Notes under the pieces: generated by a model
What the model saw: only the letters and a program-made list of their open reading frames with translations
Database searches by the model: none
What the model was told of the DNA's origin: nothing
Shown here: in pieces, positions 62,010 to 64,000 of the stretch
How positions within the stretch are numbered: position 1 is the stretch's first letter
Layout: the number at the start of each line of letters is the position of its first letter
Made by a program: the position numbers and the translations under genes
From: Salipiger abyssi
GTDB taxonomy: Bacteria; Pseudomonadota; Alphaproteobacteria; Rhodobacterales; Rhodobacteraceae
NCBI RefSeq assembly: GCF_001975705.1
Contig: NZ_CP015093.1
Coordinates: 2,418,001-2,482,000 of the forward strand
DNA length: 64,000 bases
Direction of reading: 5' to 3'

Positions 62010-63248
62010 ATGGCAACAATTTCGGGCTCCAGCGGCAACGACTGGATCGACGGCACGTCGGGCGACGACTCCATCTCCGGCGGCGATGGCAGGGACACCA
62101 TTGTCGGCTACGAAGGCGCCGACACCATCGATGGCGGTATCGGCGACGACAGCATCGAGGCAGGCGACGGCAACGATGTCGTCGATACCGGCGAGGGCAA
62201 TGACACCGTCTCGGGCGGCGCCGACAACGACTCGATCTCGGGTGGCGATGGGGCCGACAGCCTGCACGGCGATACCGGCGACGATACCGTGGAGGGCGGC
62301 GCCGGCAACGACACGATCTATGGCGACGACGGCCATGACGTCCTGCGCGACGGCGATGGCGACGATCTGGTCTATAGCGGCGCCGGCGATGACCGCATCG
62401 AGATGGGTGCAGGAACGGACACCGTCTATGGCCATGGCGGCGCCGACGTCTTTGTCATCTCCGCCGATAGCGGCACCAATTATATCGAGGATTACAGCGC
62501 GGCCGACGGCGATATTCTCGCGATCAATTATCCCGGCATCACCACCTATGACGAGCTGGCGCCCTATCTCAGCGACGATGGCAACTATGGTACGCTGGTC
62601 TCGCTTCCCGACGGGTCGGTGACACAGGTCAGGTGGCTGAACTACGCGTCGCTGTCGTCGTCGAACTTCAGCTTCGAATCCGGCGCGGTCTGCCTGTTAA
62701 GGGGCACTCTGATCGAGACCGAGGAAGGCCCCCGGCGGGTCGAGACGCTGCGCCCGGGCGACCGGCTGCTGACCCTCGATCACGGCATGCAACCGCTGCT
62801 GTTCAGTTCCTCTTCCACCTACCGGTTTCGCGACGGCCCGCACCGGATGAAACCTGTCCGCCTGCGTAAGCACGCGCTGGGTCCGGGCTTTCCCGAGCGC
62901 GAGTTGCGGGTGTCACCGCAGCACCGGATCGCCATCCCGCAGGACAATCCGCGCCTTCTGGTCTCTGCCCGGAAACTGGCGGGCGTCGCTGGAGTGACCG
63001 ATCGTCCCGGTTGCCGGCTGGCGCATTACTTCCACCTGCTCCTGGGCGCGCATGAGCTGATCCGCGCCAATGGCGCCTGGGTCGAGACGCTGCTGGTGAC
63101 CGATTACACCATCCGCCTGGCCGGAATTCCCGCCGAATTGCAGGGCATGGCCCGCGTGCCGGCGCGTCGCCTGGTCTCGGGGTCCGAGGCAGAGGCAGAG
63201 GTTGCGGCGCTCTATGCGCCGCCGCTGGCCATGGCGGGCAACGGCTGA
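62010..63248 (+). CDS. RTX repeat protein with C-terminal Hint domain
   Basis: 412-residue protein. Residues 5-150 are tandem RTX nonapeptides (GGDGADSLHGDTGDDTVEGG and similar). Residues ~225-390 form a Hint_2-like autoprocessing domain: start VCLLRGTLIETEEGPRRVETL with a nucleophile Cys, then HGMQPLLFSSSSTYRF, and LRVSPQHRIAIP as the block-B His. The usual C-terminal Asn is not obvious, so splicing is unlikely and autocleavage uncertain. No signal peptide; type I secretion is probable. Separate from the larger RTX gene at 17537. Confidence 0.83.
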   Translation: MATISGSSGNDWIDGTSGDDSISGGDGRDTIVGYEGADTIDGGIGDDSIEAGDGNDVVDTGEGNDTVSGGADNDSISGGDGADSLHGDTGDDTVEGGAGNDTIYGDDGHDVLRDGDGDDLVYSGAGDDRIEMGAGTDTVYGHGGADVFVISADSGTNYIEDYSAADGDILAINYPGITTYDELAPYLSDDGNYGTLVSLPDGSVTQVRWLNYASLSSSNFSFESGAVCLLRGTLIETEEGPRRVETLRPGDRLLTLDHGMQPLLFSSSSTYRFRDGPHRMKPVRLRKHALGPGFPERELRVSPQHRIAIPQDNPRLLVSARKLAGVAGVTDRPGCRLAHYFHLLLGAHELIRANGAWVETLLVTDYTIRLAGIPAELQGMARVPARRLVSGSEAEAEVAALYAPPLAMAGNG

Positions 63249-63340
63249 GCGGCCTTCCTGTGATGGCATGACGGCGCATAAGCCGGGTTGCGCCCGTGCC
63301 GCGCCGGTGCGAGTTTCTCCGCGCGATCAAGGAGAGAGAC

Positions 63341-64000
63341 ATGCCCTTCACATTGGCCACCTGGAATATCAACTCCGTCCGCCTGCGCGAGGCTCTGGTG
63401 GCCAAGCTGCTCGCCGAAGAGACGCCCGACGTGCTCTGCCTGCAGGAATGCAAGAGCCCGGTCGACAAGATCCCGATGGAGCAGTTCCGCGAGCTCGGCT
63501 ATGGCCATATCGTGGCGCGCGGGCAGAAGGGGTACAACGGTGTGGCGATCCTGTCGAAACAGCCGCTGCGCGATTTGGGCGACAAGGATTTCGCCGGGCT
63601 CGGCCACGCCCGCCACATCGCCGCCGAGCTGGAAAACGGCGTGACGATCCATAATTTCTACGTGCCCGCGGGCGGCGATGTGCCCGACCGCGAGAAAAAC
63701 GAGAAATTCGGCCAGAAGCTCGACTACCTCGCCGAGATGCGCGACTGGTTCGCCAGTGAGCGGCCCGGCAAGGCGATCCTGGTGGGCGATCTCAACATTG
63801 CCCCGCGCGAGGACGATGTGTGGTCGCACAAGCAGCTGCTCAAGGTGGTCTCGCACACCCCGGTCGAGGTCGAGGCGCTGGGCGCCACGCAGGAGGCCGG
63901 TGGCTGGGTCGATATCACCCGCAAGGACATTCCCGAGGGGCAGCTTTATTCCTGGTGGTCCTACCGCGCCCGCGACTGGGACGCGGCGGACAAGGGCCGG
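63341..64000 (+). CDS. xth: Exodeoxyribonuclease III, 5' part
   Basis: First 220 codons of an AP endonuclease/3'-5' exonuclease for base excision repair. LATWNINSVRLRE and LCLQECKSP hold metal-binding Asn/Glu; YNGVAILSK; and VGDLNIAPREDDVW the catalytic Asp/Asn. Start at 63341 with AAGGAGAG upstream. The C-terminal catalytic His lies beyond the window. Confidence 0.95.
   Translation, partial: MPFTLATWNINSVRLREALVAKLLAEETPDVLCLQECKSPVDKIPMEQFRELGYGHIVARGQKGYNGVAILSKQPLRDLGDKDFAGLGHARHIAAELENGVTIHNFYVPAGGDVPDREKNEKFGQKLDYLAEMRDWFASERPGKAILVGDLNIAPREDDVWSHKQLLKVVSHTPVEVEALGATQEAGGWVDITRKDIPEGQLYSWWSYRARDWDAADKGR

Noticed and set aside
62010..62450. Regular short repeats that could be mistaken for a tandem or CRISPR array
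   Set aside because: They are in-frame codons for RTX nonapeptides with varying third positions and no spacers.

Overview
The window is a high-GC bacterial chromosome segment. Its gene content points to an alphaproteobacterium of the Rhodobacteraceae (Roseobacter group). The evidence is the fused MrpA-MrpB antiporter subunit, the chvI-chvG-hprK-rapZ-EIIA-HPr block divergent from ATP-type pckA, an isolated fliG near purB, several protein families common in roseobacters (DUF3422, DUF6314, DUF6473, DUF2927), and RTX and Hint-RTX exoproteins. No prophage, insertion sequence or CRISPR array was seen. Genes are densely packed, often with 4-bp start/stop overlaps, and coding falls in long single-strand runs.

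Layout. 1-4.4 kb: tail of a Na+/H+ antiporter operon (mrpAB'-C-D-E-F-G). 4.4-13.3 kb, minus strand: rpmH-rnpA-yidD-ttcA, an EAL phosphodiesterase, yidC, a MOSC protein, engB, argB, a ferredoxin-like protein and a SixA-like phosphatase. 13.6-17.3 kb: TVP38 membrane protein, MerA-like flavoprotein, sensor kinase and tRNA-Arg(ACG). 17.5-19.9 kb: large RTX protein. 20.3-24.3 kb: a QseBC/PmrAB-like two-component system next to an L,D-transpeptidase/DsbA pair and a second L,D-transpeptidase, with PmrA-box-like operators in front of both transpeptidase units. 24.4-31.3 kb: glycosyltransferase, sulfotransferase-like protein, DUF3422, DUF6314, purB, a small exported protein and fliG. 31.3-34.4 kb: an arsenate operon coding for an ArsR-ArsC fusion, a GAPDH and ArsJ. 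34.5-39 kb: MaoC-phosphotransacylase fusion, DUF6473, 3-hydroxyacyl-CoA dehydrogenase and acyltransferase. 39-45.5 kb: regulatory PTS, RapZ, HprK, ChvGI and pckA. 45.6-51.1 kb: DUF3859, YbjN, proC, a CsaA-like protein, a D-2-hydroxyacid dehydrogenase, dtd, a PfkB kinase and Hsp20. 51.2-58.9 kb: a membrane cluster of zinc-ribbon protein, SPFH-GYF protein, DUF2927 lipoprotein, TelA, two XpaC paralogues and two tiny membrane proteins. 59-64 kb: two pseudouridine synthases, tadA, an EamA transporter, a Hint-RTX protein and the start of xth.

The most notable systems are (i) the XpaC/TelA/SPFH/zinc-ribbon membrane cluster, which combines modules known separately from Bacillus and carries an unlisted 29-residue gene and an internal repeat region; (ii) the inferred two-component regulon controlling L,D-transpeptidases through YTTAAG-N5-YTTAAG boxes; (iii) the arsenate-extrusion operon whose regulator and reductase are one protein; and (iv) a family of perfect palindromes with core ATTTTTCGTACGAAAAAT placed just after stop codons. 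Boundaries and functions come from reading the sequence alone. No alignment or database search was run.
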